Below are positions 28,553-38,600 of a DNA stretch of 64,000 nt, piece after piece. How positions within the stretch are numbered: the stretch's first letter is position 1; each line of letters opens with the position of its first letter. The notes below the pieces were generated by a model, which worked only from the letters and a program-made list of their open reading frames with translations, was not told the origin of the DNA and searched no databases. Made by a program: the position numbers and the translations under genes. Source of the stretch: Rhodanobacteraceae bacterium (GTDB lineage: Bacteria; Acidobacteriota; Terriglobia; Terriglobales; Acidobacteriaceae); NCBI GenBank assembly GCA_903970285.1, contig CAJCHN010000074.1, positions 61,999-125,998 on the forward strand, in the 5' to 3' direction.

Positions 28553-28984
28553 ATGAACACACGTTCCACACCGATACGCGTGCTGGTGGCGAAGCCCGGG
28601 CTGGACGGCCACGATCGCGGCGCCAAGATCATAGCACGGGCGCTGCGCGATGCCGGCATGGAGGTGATCTACACCGGGCTGCGGCAGACGCCGGAGATGA
28701 TCGTGTCCGCGGCCATCCAGGAAGATGTGGACTGCATAGGACTGTCGATTCTCTCGGGAGCGCATACGGTGCTTGTGCCGCGCATCTACGAGCTGCTGCA
28801 GGCGCAGCACGCCGACGACATTCTACTGGTGCTGGGTGGGACGATTCCGGCGGAGGATGAAGCCCGGATGAAGGCTTCAGGCGTGGCGGCGATCTTCGGG
28901 CCGGGAACACCGCTGGAGACGACGGTACAGTTTATCCGCGAGCATGTGAAGCCGCGCGCCTTGCTGACGAATGGCGCCTGGTAG
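28553..28984 (+). CDS. Cobalamin-binding subunit of an acyl-CoA mutase
   Basis: A 143-residue stand-alone B12-binding domain, like the C-terminal domain of methylmalonyl-CoA mutase. The signature DGHDRG (Asp18, His20, Gly23) supplies the histidine that replaces dimethylbenzimidazole on cobalt; LSILSGAH and VLGGTIP are the other nucleotide-loop motifs. The large catalytic subunit is not in the window. ATG 28553 starts the family N-terminus; a longer upstream start is not supported. It leads the acyl-CoA catabolism genes. Confidence 0.93.
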   Translation: MNTRSTPIRVLVAKPGLDGHDRGAKIIARALRDAGMEVIYTGLRQTPEMIVSAAIQEDVDCIGLSILSGAHTVLVPRIYELLQAQHADDILLVLGGTIPAEDEARMKASGVAAIFGPGTPLETTVQFIREHVKPRALLTNGAW

Positions 28985-29034
28985 CTGCAGGCTTGCAGTT
29001 CTCAAGCTCGGAACGGACTGCGAAGGAGGATGCT

Positions 29035-29808
29035 ATGTCGACCGTGTTGAAGAGTGAAGTGGACGGTGTTCGCACGCTGACGCTGAACCGGCCGGAGCAT
29101 CGCAATGCGATGACGCCTGCGATGCAGACCGAGTTGATTGCCGCATTGGAGAGTGCGGGCGAGTCCGCGTCCACGCGGGTGCTGGTGCTGACCGGGGCCG
29201 GGGATTGCTTCTGCGCAGGCCTGGATCTGCACGCGCTGCAGGCGATGCAGAGCAAGCAGCCAATGGAGCTGGCGGACGATGCGCACCGCATTGCGCGAAT
29301 CTTTCGGACGTTGTACGAGCTGCCGCTGCCCACCATCGCGCAGGTGAACGGACACGCGATCGCCGGGGGCACGGGGCTGGCGACGATGTGCGATTTCACG
29401 CTTGCCGTTCCGTCGGCAAAGTTTGGCTATACCGAGACGAAGATAGGATTCGTGCCGGCAATTGTCTCCGCGTACCTGATGCTGCAGATTGGCGATAAGC
29501 GCGCCCGCGACCTGCTGCTGACCGGCAGGTTGTTATCTGCCGGGGAAGCGCATGCGCTTGGGCTGGTGAGCGAGGTGGTGGCGCCCGAGGAGCTTCCGGC
29601 GCGGGTGCATGCACTGGCCCATACCCTGGCGGCAAACTCGCCCACATCGCTGCGAGCAACCAAGCGGCTGCTGGCCGAGCAGAACCGCCACTGGCTGGAT
29701 AAGGCGCTTGAACTTGCGCTCAAGGCGAACGCCGCGGCGCGTGAGACGGACGACTTTCGCGAGGGCATTGCCGCATTTCTGGAGAAGCGGAAGCCGGTTT
29801 GGACCTGA
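29035..29808 (+). CDS. Enoyl-CoA hydratase/isomerase family protein
   Basis: A 257-residue crotonase-fold enzyme. RPEHRNAM, the first oxyanion-hole segment CAGLDLHAL and the second one AGGTGLATMCDF are present, as is the downstream EVVAPEELPARV. Close to HMG-CoA lyase and carboxyltransferase genes, it fits methylglutaconyl-CoA hydratase of leucine breakdown, but other acyl-CoA substrates are possible. A perfect AAGGAGG site precedes the ATG at 29035. Confidence 0.92.
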   Translation: MSTVLKSEVDGVRTLTLNRPEHRNAMTPAMQTELIAALESAGESASTRVLVLTGAGDCFCAGLDLHALQAMQSKQPMELADDAHRIARIFRTLYELPLPTIAQVNGHAIAGGTGLATMCDFTLAVPSAKFGYTETKIGFVPAIVSAYLMLQIGDKRARDLLLTGRLLSAGEAHALGLVSEVVAPEELPARVHALAHTLAANSPTSLRATKRLLAEQNRHWLDKALELALKANAAARETDDFREGIAAFLEKRKPVWT

Positions 29809-29899
29809 GAGTTCCCCTCGACCGACGCCGCTGGGCTAGCGGCTTGAGCACCCAATGCGCTAGGCTTCTGCGCGATGATGAAAGCGATGGAGGTTTTCG

Positions 29900-30199
29900 A
29901 TGAACATGGCAGGTGGCAGTCCTATAGGTGGCAGTCCGGCAGGCGGCAGTTCGCACAGGTGCGGTTTCGAGGGCGCGGACTTCATCGTCTGGGCCGATGG
30001 TCTGGATGGACAGGAAGACGAGCTGGAAGATGTGCACAAGGGCATCCTTGACCCGCCGACCGATGACGAAGGCGCGGGAAGCATCTTGGAGAAGAACGAC
30101 GCCGGCAGAACGCTTGAATCGGAGGATGAAGATGACGAACCAGCGGCCGGAGAACGTGAAGACGACGATAGCTCTCGTCCTTCTAGAATGAGGGGATGA
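29900..30199 (+). CDS. Possible small acidic protein with Gly-Gly-Ser-Pro repeats
   Basis: A possible 99-residue protein. It has GGAGG six bases before the ATG, and its stop overlaps the start of the thioesterase gene (ATGA), both signs of a translated, coupled frame. The N-terminus repeats GGSPI-GGSPA-GGSS, encoded by an imperfect 15-base tandem repeat from about 29914. The C-terminal half is strongly acidic (SEDEDDEPA, EDDDSS). No family is recognised, and open frames also exist on the other strand, so it may not be real. Confidence 0.35.
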   Translation: MNMAGGSPIGGSPAGGSSHRCGFEGADFIVWADGLDGQEDELEDVHKGILDPPTDDEGAGSILEKNDAGRTLESEDEDDEPAAGEREDDDSSRPSRMRG

Positions 30200-30612
30200 C
30201 CTCAGAGACACGCGTACGCGTCCGCTACGCTGAAACCGACCAGATGGGCGTCGTCTACCACGCGAACTACCTGGTCTGGTTTGAAGTGGGCCGGGTGGAG
30301 CATATTCGGCAGCTTGGGCTGGACTACAAGTTGATGGAGCAGGAAGAGGGCTGCGGGATCGCGGTGGTGGAAGCGGTTGCGCGCTACAAGGCTCCCGCGC
30401 GCTATGACGATGAGTTGCTCGTCCGCACCCGGATTGCGCACACGCGAGGCTCCATCATCGCGTTCGACTACACGATTCTGCGGGCGGCCGACGGAACTGT
30501 GCTGTGCGAAGGCTCAACGACGCATGTCGTGGTCGACCGGAACATGCAGCGGGCAGCCATGCCGGCGCGGTACGCGGAGGCTTTCCGCCGTTCGAAGCAG
30601 GATGCATTGTGA
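30196..30612 (+). CDS. YbgC/FadM-type acyl-CoA thioesterase
   Basis: A 138-residue hot-dog fold enzyme. The 4HBT signature RYAETDQMGVVYHANYLVWF contains the catalytic Asp, and the partner helix segment FEVGRVEHIRQLG follows. It hydrolyses acyl-CoA thioesters in the cytoplasm. The length matches the family. It lies next to acyl-CoA catabolic genes and is convergent with HMG-CoA lyase (46 bases between). Confidence 0.93.
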   Translation: MTSETRVRVRYAETDQMGVVYHANYLVWFEVGRVEHIRQLGLDYKLMEQEEGCGIAVVEAVARYKAPARYDDELLVRTRIAHTRGSIIAFDYTILRAADGTVLCEGSTTHVVVDRNMQRAAMPARYAEAFRRSKQDAL

Positions 30613-30658
30613 CTCGGCGGAGAAACTGCAATCGGCACGGAATGCCGTAGAGCTTGGC

Positions 30659-31522
30659 TCACTGCACGCGCGTGCCGTAGCGCCGGGCGATCTCCGCGCT
30701 GGCCGCGACCAAGCCGTCCAGCGAGTTGAGTTTCGGCAGGTCGGCGCCGAGCTCCGCGAGTACGCGGACCAGCACCTCGGTGGGCAGGTTGCCGACCAGC
30801 GCGTCCTGAGCAAGGGGACATCCGCCGAGTCCGCCGATGGCAGAATCGAAGCGGCGGCAGCCGGCCGCATAGGCGGCGCGGATTAAGCCTTCGGCGTTCT
30901 CGGCTGAAGCATGGAGGTGGACACCGACCTCGATCCGATCGTGGACGGCCAGCACCTCGCGGACGACCTCCGAGACCAGGGTGGACGTCGCGCAGCCGAC
31001 GGTATCGGCGAGCGAGATCTGGGTGACCCCGCAGTCGGAGAGCAGGTCGCAGGCGGCGACGACTTCATCGATGTTCCAGGGTTCGCCGTAGGGATTGCCG
31101 AAGGCCATCGAGACATAGGCGACCACGTCGCAGGCTGCCTTGTAGCCGATGGTTCCGATGGCTTCGAGCGCCTCGAGCGCCTGCTCGGGCGTCTGGTGCT
31201 GGTTACGCTCAAGAAACATGGACGAGATGGAATAGGGGAAGCCCAGGGTGGCGACGGAGCCGGTCCTGACGGCGCGCTCCGCACCTTGCTGGTTGACCAC
31301 AATGCCAATGATCTCGACGTCGTCAGGTGGATCGAGATACTTGAGGACCAGTTCGGAGTCGGCCATCTGCGGGATGGCGGCTTTGGAGACGAAGCTCACC
31401 GCATCGATGTGCTGAAAGCCCGCCGCGACCAGGACGCGGAGGTAGTCGGCCTTGATCTCGGTGGGGATGGAGCCGGGCAGACCCTGCCAGGCGTCGCGTG
31501 GACATTCAATGATTTTGAACAT
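30659..31522 (-). CDS. mvaB: Hydroxymethylglutaryl-CoA lyase family protein
   Basis: A 287-residue TIM-barrel lyase that splits HMG-CoA to acetyl-CoA and acetoacetate, the last step of leucine degradation. Seen: the N-terminal ECPRD (family usually GPRDG; Arg9 and Asp10), VSFVSK, the metal ligands HLH (His202, His204), and the catalytic-loop cysteine in GGLGGCPLA (Cys235). It is read on the same strand as, and downstream of, the carboxyltransferase gene, with 119 bases between. Confidence 0.9.
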   Translation of the reverse strand: MFKIIECPRDAWQGLPGSIPTEIKADYLRVLVAAGFQHIDAVSFVSKAAIPQMADSELVLKYLDPPDDVEIIGIVVNQQGAERAVRTGSVATLGFPYSISSMFLERNQHQTPEQALEALEAIGTIGYKAACDVVAYVSMAFGNPYGEPWNIDEVVAACDLLSDCGVTQISLADTVGCATSTLVSEVVREVLAVHDRIEVGVHLHASAENAEGLIRAAYAAGCRRFDSAIGGLGGCPLAQDALVGNLPTEVLVRVLAELGADLPKLNSLDGLVAASAEIARRYGTRVQ

Positions 31523-31641
31523 GCTCTGACGACTCTACACAAATAATTAAGTGCAGTCGTGCACACGTCCGCTGACGAACGCAGTCGGATGGCGAGACCA
31601 CACACCACCACGGCGATCAGAATTGTTGTAACGGGCGGAGA

Positions 31642-33348
31642 TCACGTCTGGATCACCCCCGGGTTGAACTTTGGCACGTCCGGGTTGAGCGCACAGGCTT
31701 CAAGCGCGAGCAACAGGATTTCGCGCGTTCTCGCGGGGTCGATGATGGCGTCGATCCAGAGGCGCGCGGCACCGTAGCGGGGGTCCGCAGCCGCGTCGTA
31801 GCCGCGCTTGATGTCTTCCCAGATTTCGCGCTTCCTCGCTTCGGAGACGACCTCCCCCGAGCGCTCCATCTGCCGTGCCTTGACCTCGGCGAGGGTGTTC
31901 GCGGCCGCCGCCCCGCCCATGACGGCATACCGGGCAGTGGGCCAGGCGAAGAGGAAGCGCGGGTCGTAGGCTTTGCCGCACATGGCGTAATGACCTGCTC
32001 CGAAGCTGCCGCCCAGGATGACGGCGATCTTGGGGACGACGCTGTTGCTGACCGCGGAGACCATCTTGGCGCCCGCGCGGATGATGCCGCTCCACTCCGC
32101 ATCTTTGCCGACCATGAAGCCATTGACGTCGTGCAGGAAGAGCAGCGGGACCAGGTTCTGGTTGCAATCCAGGATGAAGCGGGCGGCCTTCTGCGCTCCC
32201 TCGGTGTAGATGACGCCGCCCACCTCGATCCGCTTGGTGCCGGCGAGCGGTCCCATCGCGACCGTCTGCATCTGGTTCAGCTTCTGGTTGGCGACGATGC
32301 CGACCGCGCGTCCGCCGATGCGTGCGTAGCCACAGAGAACAGTCCGGCCGAACTCCTGCTTGTACTCGTCGAATTCGCTGCGGTCGACAAGGCGCGCGAT
32401 CACCTCGCGCATGTCATACACATTGCTGGCGCCGGGCGCCGGGTCGATCATCCCGTAGAGATCTTCGGCCGGATACATGGGCTGGTCTCGCTCTGGATCG
32501 TAATCTGTGACCGAGAATGACTTCGCAGGACGCGCACCGAGCCTGCTCACAAGAGAACGTAACCGTTCCAGGCATGCTTCGTCGTTCGGCTCCTGGAAAT
32601 CGACCGTACCCGAGATTTCCGCGTGCATGGCTGCGCCGCCGAGTTCCTCCGCCGGCGTCTTCTGCCCGATCGCCGCCTGCACCAGGGCCGGCCCGGCGAG
32701 AAAGAGGCCGGAGCCTTCGGTCATCAGGACGGTGTCGGTCATGACCGGCAGATAGGCTCCGCCGGCGACGCACATGCCCATGATGGCGGTCATCTGCGGG
32801 ATGCCGAGGCTGCTCATCACGGCGTTATTGCGAAAGACGCGGCCAAAGTCATCCTGGTCGGGAAAGACCTCCTCCTGCAGGGGCAGGAAGACGCCGCTTG
32901 AATCGACCAGGTACAGGGTGGGGATGTGGTTTTCGAGGGCGATGGCCTGCGCCCGCAGAACCTTCTTCGCGGTCATGGGGAAGAACGCGCCGGCCTTCAC
33001 GGTGGCGTCGTTGGCAACGATCATGCAGAGGCGTCCTTGCACCCGGCCGATGCCCGCGACGACCCCCGCTGAGGGCGCGCCACCCCATTCCTCGTACATA
33101 CAGTGGGCCGCCCACAGGCCAACCTCCAGCAGCTCGGTTTCAGGATCGATCAGGAGGCGGATCCGCTCGCGGGCGGTGAGGCGTCCTTTGCTGTGCTGCG
33201 CATCCGTGGCCTTCGGGCCGCCACCCTGGCGTATCTCCTCTTCCTGCTGACGCATCTGCTGCAATAACGCCCCGACAGCCTGCGCCGTGCTTCGCGCCCT
33301 GGTGGCTGTCGGATCCCACTTTGCTTTAATCACGTTCCCGGTTGCCAT
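31642..33348 (-). CDS. Acyl-CoA carboxylase carboxyltransferase (methylcrotonoyl/propionyl-CoA type) beta subunit
   Basis: A 568-residue carboxyltransferase that moves carboxyl from biotin to an acyl-CoA. Two crotonase-like halves are visible: KGRLTARERIRLLID with GVVAGIGRVQGR in the first, and GGVIYTEGAQKAARF, LVPLLFLHDVNGFMVG, and FGAGHYAMCGKAYDPRFLFAWP in the second. With HMG-CoA lyase next to it, methylcrotonoyl-CoA is the likelier substrate; propionyl-CoA is possible given the B12-binding mutase subunit nearby. The biotin carboxylase subunit is not in the window. The ATG at 33346-33348 is preferred over a start near 33546, which would overlap pncA. Confidence 0.93.
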   Translation of the reverse strand: MATGNVIKAKWDPTATRARSTAQAVGALLQQMRQQEEEIRQGGGPKATDAQHSKGRLTARERIRLLIDPETELLEVGLWAAHCMYEEWGGAPSAGVVAGIGRVQGRLCMIVANDATVKAGAFFPMTAKKVLRAQAIALENHIPTLYLVDSSGVFLPLQEEVFPDQDDFGRVFRNNAVMSSLGIPQMTAIMGMCVAGGAYLPVMTDTVLMTEGSGLFLAGPALVQAAIGQKTPAEELGGAAMHAEISGTVDFQEPNDEACLERLRSLVSRLGARPAKSFSVTDYDPERDQPMYPAEDLYGMIDPAPGASNVYDMREVIARLVDRSEFDEYKQEFGRTVLCGYARIGGRAVGIVANQKLNQMQTVAMGPLAGTKRIEVGGVIYTEGAQKAARFILDCNQNLVPLLFLHDVNGFMVGKDAEWSGIIRAGAKMVSAVSNSVVPKIAVILGGSFGAGHYAMCGKAYDPRFLFAWPTARYAVMGGAAAANTLAEVKARQMERSGEVVSEARKREIWEDIKRGYDAAADPRYGAARLWIDAIIDPARTREILLLALEACALNPDVPKFNPGVIQT

Positions 33349-33521
33349 CCGAACACGATAACCCTTCGAACCCACGCTTTGCAGACCGGGAGCGTTGCGC
33401 TTGAATCCGCACCCGCGAAGTGCCATCCTACAACTGCGTGCAGGTAACAGTCGTCGCCGTGCTCCATCTGGCAGAAAATGTGACTGCCATCTTGAGCGAA
33501 CGGCTAAGCTGAATTGCGAAT

Positions 33522-34148
33522 ATGACCCTCCATGCCACGGATGCACTGCTCCTGATCGATCTGCAGCCAGACTTCATGCCAGGCGGCGCGCTGGCGGTGC
33601 CGGGCGGCGACGAGATCCTGCCCCTGGTCAACTCGCTCTCTGAGCGCTTCGACCACGTCCTGCTGACGCAGGACTGGCATCCGTTCGGGCATATTTCGTT
33701 CGCCAGCACGCATGAGGGTCAACAGCCATATGCGCAGATCCAGGCACCGTACGGGCCGCAGACCCTGTGGCCGGACCACTGCGTGCAACACACCGCAGGC
33801 GCCGCGCTGCACCCTGCGCTCGATATTCCGCATGCCGAGTTGATCCTGCGAAAGGGGTTTAGGAGCGAGATCGATTCCTACTCGGCGTTCGTGGAGAACG
33901 ATCGCACGACGGCGACTGGGTTGGCCGGCTATCTGCGCGAACGAGGACTGACGCGACTGTTTCTTGCTGGACTTGCTTACGATTTCTGCGTCCGCTTTTC
34001 GGCCATCGACGGCAAAGCGCTCGGCTTCGAGACCATCGTGATCGAAGACGCGTGCCGGGCAGTCGGCCTGCCGGGCTCAGTGGACGCGACCAGTGCGGCA
34101 TTCGCGGCCGCCGGCGTTCCGCACCTGAATTCCGCGGCAGTGCGGTGA
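33522..34148 (+). CDS. pncA: Nicotinamidase
   Basis: A 208-residue isochorismatase-fold hydrolase converting nicotinamide to nicotinate for NAD salvage. The catalytic triad is Asp13 (LIDLQPDF), Lys111 (LRKGF) and Cys156 (YDFCVR). The metal site is Asp51 and His53 (QDWHP) with His86 (WPDHC). The following gene overlaps by four bases (GTGA). Nicotinate is also the precursor consumed by LarB-type enzymes, but the genes are far apart. Confidence 0.95.
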   Translation: MTLHATDALLLIDLQPDFMPGGALAVPGGDEILPLVNSLSERFDHVLLTQDWHPFGHISFASTHEGQQPYAQIQAPYGPQTLWPDHCVQHTAGAALHPALDIPHAELILRKGFRSEIDSYSAFVENDRTTATGLAGYLRERGLTRLFLAGLAYDFCVRFSAIDGKALGFETIVIEDACRAVGLPGSVDATSAAFAAAGVPHLNSAAVR

Positions 34149-34495
34149 CAGAGCCGTTGTGGATAAGCACGCAGGCAACGGTGACCACCTGCCGCTTCCA
34201 ATCCCCTGCGCTCACGACGCTGATCATCGGCTTCAACACCAACGAAAAATTCCGCATCACGTTCGATTATTATGCGCATGGCCGTCTTTACTCGGATGAG
34301 TTTCAATCGCCTGTGGCGATTCCGCAGAACGAAACCTTTGCGATTACGTATAACCCGTTGAACCCGCAGCAGAACAGCAGGACGTGGCATTCCGTGCCAT
34401 CGCGAGGTGGCGGGCCTCCCTTGTTTCTGATCGGCATCGCAGGTTCCGTGGTCCTGTCGCTGATCTGGCTGGCTATGCTGCGCAGCTGCAGTTAG
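34145..34495 (+). CDS. DUF3592-like membrane-anchored protein
   Basis: A 116-residue protein. The GTG start overlaps the pncA stop (GTGA). The pattern ITFDYYAHGRLYSDEF and ITYNPLNPQQ matches DUF3592, and a hydrophobic helix near the C-terminus (LFLIGIAGSVVLSLIWLAML) anchors it in the membrane. Function unknown. A start further upstream inside pncA is possible but less likely. Confidence 0.7.
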   Translation: MTEPLWISTQATVTTCRFQSPALTTLIIGFNTNEKFRITFDYYAHGRLYSDEFQSPVAIPQNETFAITYNPLNPQQNSRTWHSVPSRGGGPPLFLIGIAGSVVLSLIWLAMLRSCS

Positions 34496-34513
34496 GCGAG
34501 CTATACTGCCGCC

Positions 34514-34897
34514 ATGCCGAAGACCTGCGAACAAGCTGTGGCGGAGTACTTCGCCGCCATCCGGGCCATGGATCCTGAACGGTTTGCCAACGTCTTTGCG
34601 CCGGACGGCGTCTCGTACGACCCCGTGGGAACACCGCCGCATGAAGGACGCGATGCCCTGCGGGCTATGCTGACGCACGTAGTCAGCGGCTTCAAGCAGG
34701 TGGGCCTGACCGAGAACAACGTCTACGTGTGCGGCAACTCGGCCGCCGTGCAATGGACCGGCCAGGGGACGACGCACAGCGGCAAAGATGTAACCTTCTA
34801 CGGCATCGACGTGATCGACTGCAACGAGCAGGGAGAGATTGTGCTGGTGCGCGCGTTCTGGGATCCGGCGCCCGTTAGTGCCGCGCTGCAGGGCTGA
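34514..34897 (+). CDS. SnoaL/NTF2-like protein
   Basis: A 127-residue cone-fold protein: an N-terminal helix AVAEYFAAIRAMDPERFANVF followed by PDGVSYDPVGTPPHEGRDAL, typical of SnoaL-like polyketide-cyclase or ketosteroid-isomerase relatives. The pocket could bind a small hydrophobic ligand; no specific activity can be assigned. It lies 18 bases after the DUF3592 gene and is probably in the same transcript. Confidence 0.85.
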   Translation: MPKTCEQAVAEYFAAIRAMDPERFANVFAPDGVSYDPVGTPPHEGRDALRAMLTHVVSGFKQVGLTENNVYVCGNSAAVQWTGQGTTHSGKDVTFYGIDVIDCNEQGEIVLVRAFWDPAPVSAALQG

Positions 34898-34964
34898 AGG
34901 TAATGCGCTCGATTCGCCGAGGCAGGGCGGTACAACACCCTACGCCACACGCAGTCAGGAACGA

Positions 34965-35549
34965 TCACAGTCGGAGTTCGCCGGCACGCTCCTGCATAGC
35001 GGTCAGGCAGACGCCAACGTGCTGGTCCAGCGGGACGCCCAGCAATTCAGCGCCGCGCGCGATGTCCTCCCGTTTGACCGCGCGGGCGAACCCTTTCTCC
35101 TTCATCTTCTTGATCACGCCCTTCACCTCCACCTCGGCGATCGCTTTGGTGGGCTTGACGAGCGCAGCGGCCGTCAGGAAACCGGCCAGTTCATCGCAGG
35201 CGAAGAGGGTGCGATCAAGGTGAGTCGCTGGCTCCACGCCTGAATAGTCGGCATGAGCGAGAATCGCGTGCAGAATCTCATCGGGCCAGCCATGCTCGCG
35301 CAGGTAGGCGACGCCGACGAAAGGATGCTGATCCGGCGTGGGATGCTTCTCGTAGTCGAAGTCGTGGAGCAGGCCTGCGCAGGCGTAAGTGTCGGCGAGT
35401 TCGTCGGCAGCGTGCTGGGGCAACTGCAGACGTGCCGCCTCCAGCCGGGCGTAGGCCTCGCAGCAGATGGATACGCTCAGGCAGTGCTTGCGCAGGCTCT
35501 CGCCGGCGGTCCATTCCTCCAGCAGTTGCAGGGCCTGCTCTCGTCTCAA
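34965..35549 (-). CDS. HD-domain phosphohydrolase-like protein
   Basis: A 194-residue protein with the HD motif in CAGLLHDFDYEKHP and further His in HAILAHADYSG, the metal-dependent phosphohydrolase pattern. The start is probably TTG at 35547-35549, since AGGAGG (35559-35564) is nine bases upstream; the TTG at 35558 touches that site and cannot use it. The substrate, perhaps a nucleotide, is unknown. Confidence 0.85.
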   Translation of the reverse strand: MRREQALQLLEEWTAGESLRKHCLSVSICCEAYARLEAARLQLPQHAADELADTYACAGLLHDFDYEKHPTPDQHPFVGVAYLREHGWPDEILHAILAHADYSGVEPATHLDRTLFACDELAGFLTAAALVKPTKAIAEVEVKGVIKKMKEKGFARAVKREDIARGAELLGVPLDQHVGVCLTAMQERAGELRL

Positions 35550-35680
35550 GGCAAACAACCTCCTGCTGTGAGCTTACCTGTTGCCAAGCCTCACAGTGCG
35601 AGAGGAAAAAAGAAGGCGAGCCGCGGGGATCCTGGTTGGGACCCCGCGCCTCGCCGCCGGAGTGGAAGAAAGCAAAACGG

Positions 35681-38600
35681 TTAGAACTGCAGTTTCAGAG
35701 CAAACTGCAATTCGCGTGGGGTGTAGTTCGGATCGTAGTTCTGTACCTGGCCAAAGGAGGCGTTGCCCAGCTGTGCGCTGCCCGAGCCGTTGTTGGGGAT
35801 GTAGTAGTTGGGCGTGTTGGTGATGTCGAAGGCCTCGGCGCGGAACTGAACATTGACGCGTTCCGTCACTGGGAGGTCCTTGAAGATCGACAGGTCGATG
35901 TGGCGGAAGTGAGGTCCGAACTCCGAGTTGCGCTCGGCAGTTCCGACGGTTCCCAGGGGTTGCGGGGCATAGTCGGCCGTGTTGAAGTACTCATGCAGTG
36001 TCTTCGGGCCCTTGGCTTTGGAGACCTGGTTCGGACGATCGCTGCCGCCATTGTTGAAGGGTGTCGAGCGATTTCCATAGGAGTTCCCCGCGCCATCACC
36101 GGTGGCGGTCACGTCTCCGCTGCCGCCGTTGAGGATGGAGAAGGGCTTGCCGCTCTGCCACACCACAATGGTGTTGGCTTGCCAGCCGTGCAGCGCAAGC
36201 TTCTTCAGACCGGTAAAGTTCTTGCCGTACTGCAGTTCGTAGTTAAGTGAAAGTGCGAAGCGATTCCGGATCTCATTCTCCGCGTTGCCATAATCGATCT
36301 TGTTGATCGCGTATGGATTGGCATTGCTCCATCCCTGCTGCCCCTCTTCGGAGAAGCCGGTAATGTCGCTCAATGCACTGGCCCAGGTATAGTTCGCGTC
36401 AAACGCAAGACCCTGCGTGAAGCGGCGCTGAAACGAAGTCTGCAAGGCGTTGTAGTTGGAGATGCCCTCGCTCTGCAGCCAGCCCACGCCACCTAGATTC
36501 GGCAGAATACCCTGCAGCCGGTAGTTGCTCTGGGCCGAAGTGTAGCCGGGGGCGAACTGATCGAAGGGGGCCGGGCTGTTGATATTGTTGATCGTCTCTG
36601 GCAGATGCTCGCCCACGTTGCCGACGTAGCCGATGGTCAGGACGTTGGGACCAAACTGCCGTTCCACCTGCAGGTTGTACTGCTGGATGAGAGCGGAGCG
36701 AAACTTCGGATCTTCCGCCACGAAGGAAAGCGAGTTGCTGGAGAGGGATTGTGGCGCGGGCAAGGGGAGCCCGGCGTCGAACGTACCCGTCCCGTCGTAA
36801 CCGCTGAAGCAGTGCGAGTTGAAGCTGCTCTGGGGATCTCCCAGGCTGGTTTGAATGGTGAGCGCAACAGTTGCCTGGCCGCAGTTGGGGGAATACACCG
36901 AGACGAAGGGAGCGTTCTTCAGGTCGGCGTTCGAGGTGTAGTTGCCTGGGAAATAGCTGAGACCATACCCTCCCCGTAGCACAGTATTGGGACTGAGCGA
37001 GTAGGAGAAGCCGATGCGCGGCGCCACGTTGGAGTAGTCGATCTTAATGCCGGCATGCCCGTCGACGCCGCCCACGTTGGCGACCTCAAGAGCGGAGCCT
37101 ACGTTCGATGCGGTATCGCCGAGCGCCCCGGTGAAGTTGAAGTTCGAGATGCGGTTATGCGCCTCGGTGAATGGGGTGAAGACGTCATAGCGAACGCCGT
37201 AGAGCACGGTCAGCTTGGGGTTCACCTTCCAGCTGTCGAGGACGAAGAAGCTCGGCTCCCAGGAACGGTAGTCGGGTGGGGTCAGGTCGTAGTTGCGGCT
37301 TTCGGAGCTGAACGCACCCACCAGCGAGGACGCAAGCTGATTGTTCTGCGTTTGCAGCTGGGTGGCGCTGGCGCCCGCCGGGCAGGAACCAGCCACGTAA
37401 GCCGTGGTGCAGTTGTCGGTCGCGAGGCCGAAGCCGTACTGACCGGCGGCAAAGGCGCTCTGGACGTTGCGCGCCTGGCGGCGGATCAGCCCGGCGCCCG
37501 CCTTCAGGTTGTGATTGCCCAGGGTATAGCTGACCGAACCAGAGTACTGGAACGTATTGTCGATGTCCTGCAGCGGCACATACGCGCCGTCGCCGATGTC
37601 CGAGAACGGCCCGAAGGCGATCGGCGTGAGGAACGACGACAGCGAATTGAAGTTCATGTTCGGGCCGAAACCAAGCTTGGTGTCGGGCGCGGTGCCGTTG
37701 TTGAGCGGCAGCGACAAGTTATTGATGCGGGTATAGGCGGCGCGCAGGTCCACCAGCAGGTTCTGGCTGAAGATATGCGTGAAGCCGAAGCCGAACTGCA
37801 GCGCCTTGTCAGTGGCAGGTCCGGCAAAGATGTACCGGCCGCCGCTGATCTGGAGACCATCTTGCGTTCCCAGCGCCTGCGGAGTGAAGGTATCGACCTT
37901 GTTGTAGGTCACGCGGCCGAACAGCAGATTGTTGTTGTTGAACTTGTGGTCAACGCGTCCGTCCGCCGTGTTGCTGGTTTGGGTCTTACTCGGACTGACC
38001 ACGTAATTGTTGTTGATGTTCGCGTTGGTCGGCGCCGGGAAGAGCTTCAGATACGCCAGCGCGATAGGATCGATCGGGTAAGCCGCCGTGCCATTGCCCG
38101 CGGCCACCAATGCCTCCGGAGAGTTCCCTGCCCCGATGCTGTTGATGTCGTTATACTCGGCGATGGTCGGAACCGTGCTCGTATAGGTGAGACCCGAGAC
38201 GAGCCGGAAGCCTTCGTAGTCGCCGAAGAAGAAAGTGCGATCCTTGAAGATGGGGCCGCCGATGGAGCCGCCGAACTGGTTCTGGCGGAGTTCGGGCTTG
38301 CGGCCGGTCGTCTGCAGCACGTTGCGGGCGTCGAAGACATCGTTGCGGAAAAACTCGTACGCCGAACCATGGAACTGGTTGGTGCCGGAGTGCGTGATAA
38401 TGTTGACCACGCCGCCCGCGGTGCGACCAGCCTCCGCCGAGTAGCTGTTGGTTTCGACCGTGATCTCCTGGATGCCTTCGACATTCGGTCGAACTCCGAT
38501 GGTGCCGATCACGCGCTCGTTATCGTCCGTCCCATCGATAATGTAGTTGTTCAGCGTATCGTCCTGCCCATTGACCGAGAAGCTGGCGCTGATCCGGCGA

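Noticed and set aside
28474..28860. Plus-strand frame overlapping the B12-binding gene
   Set aside because: It is the out-of-frame shadow of a clear DxHxxG protein.
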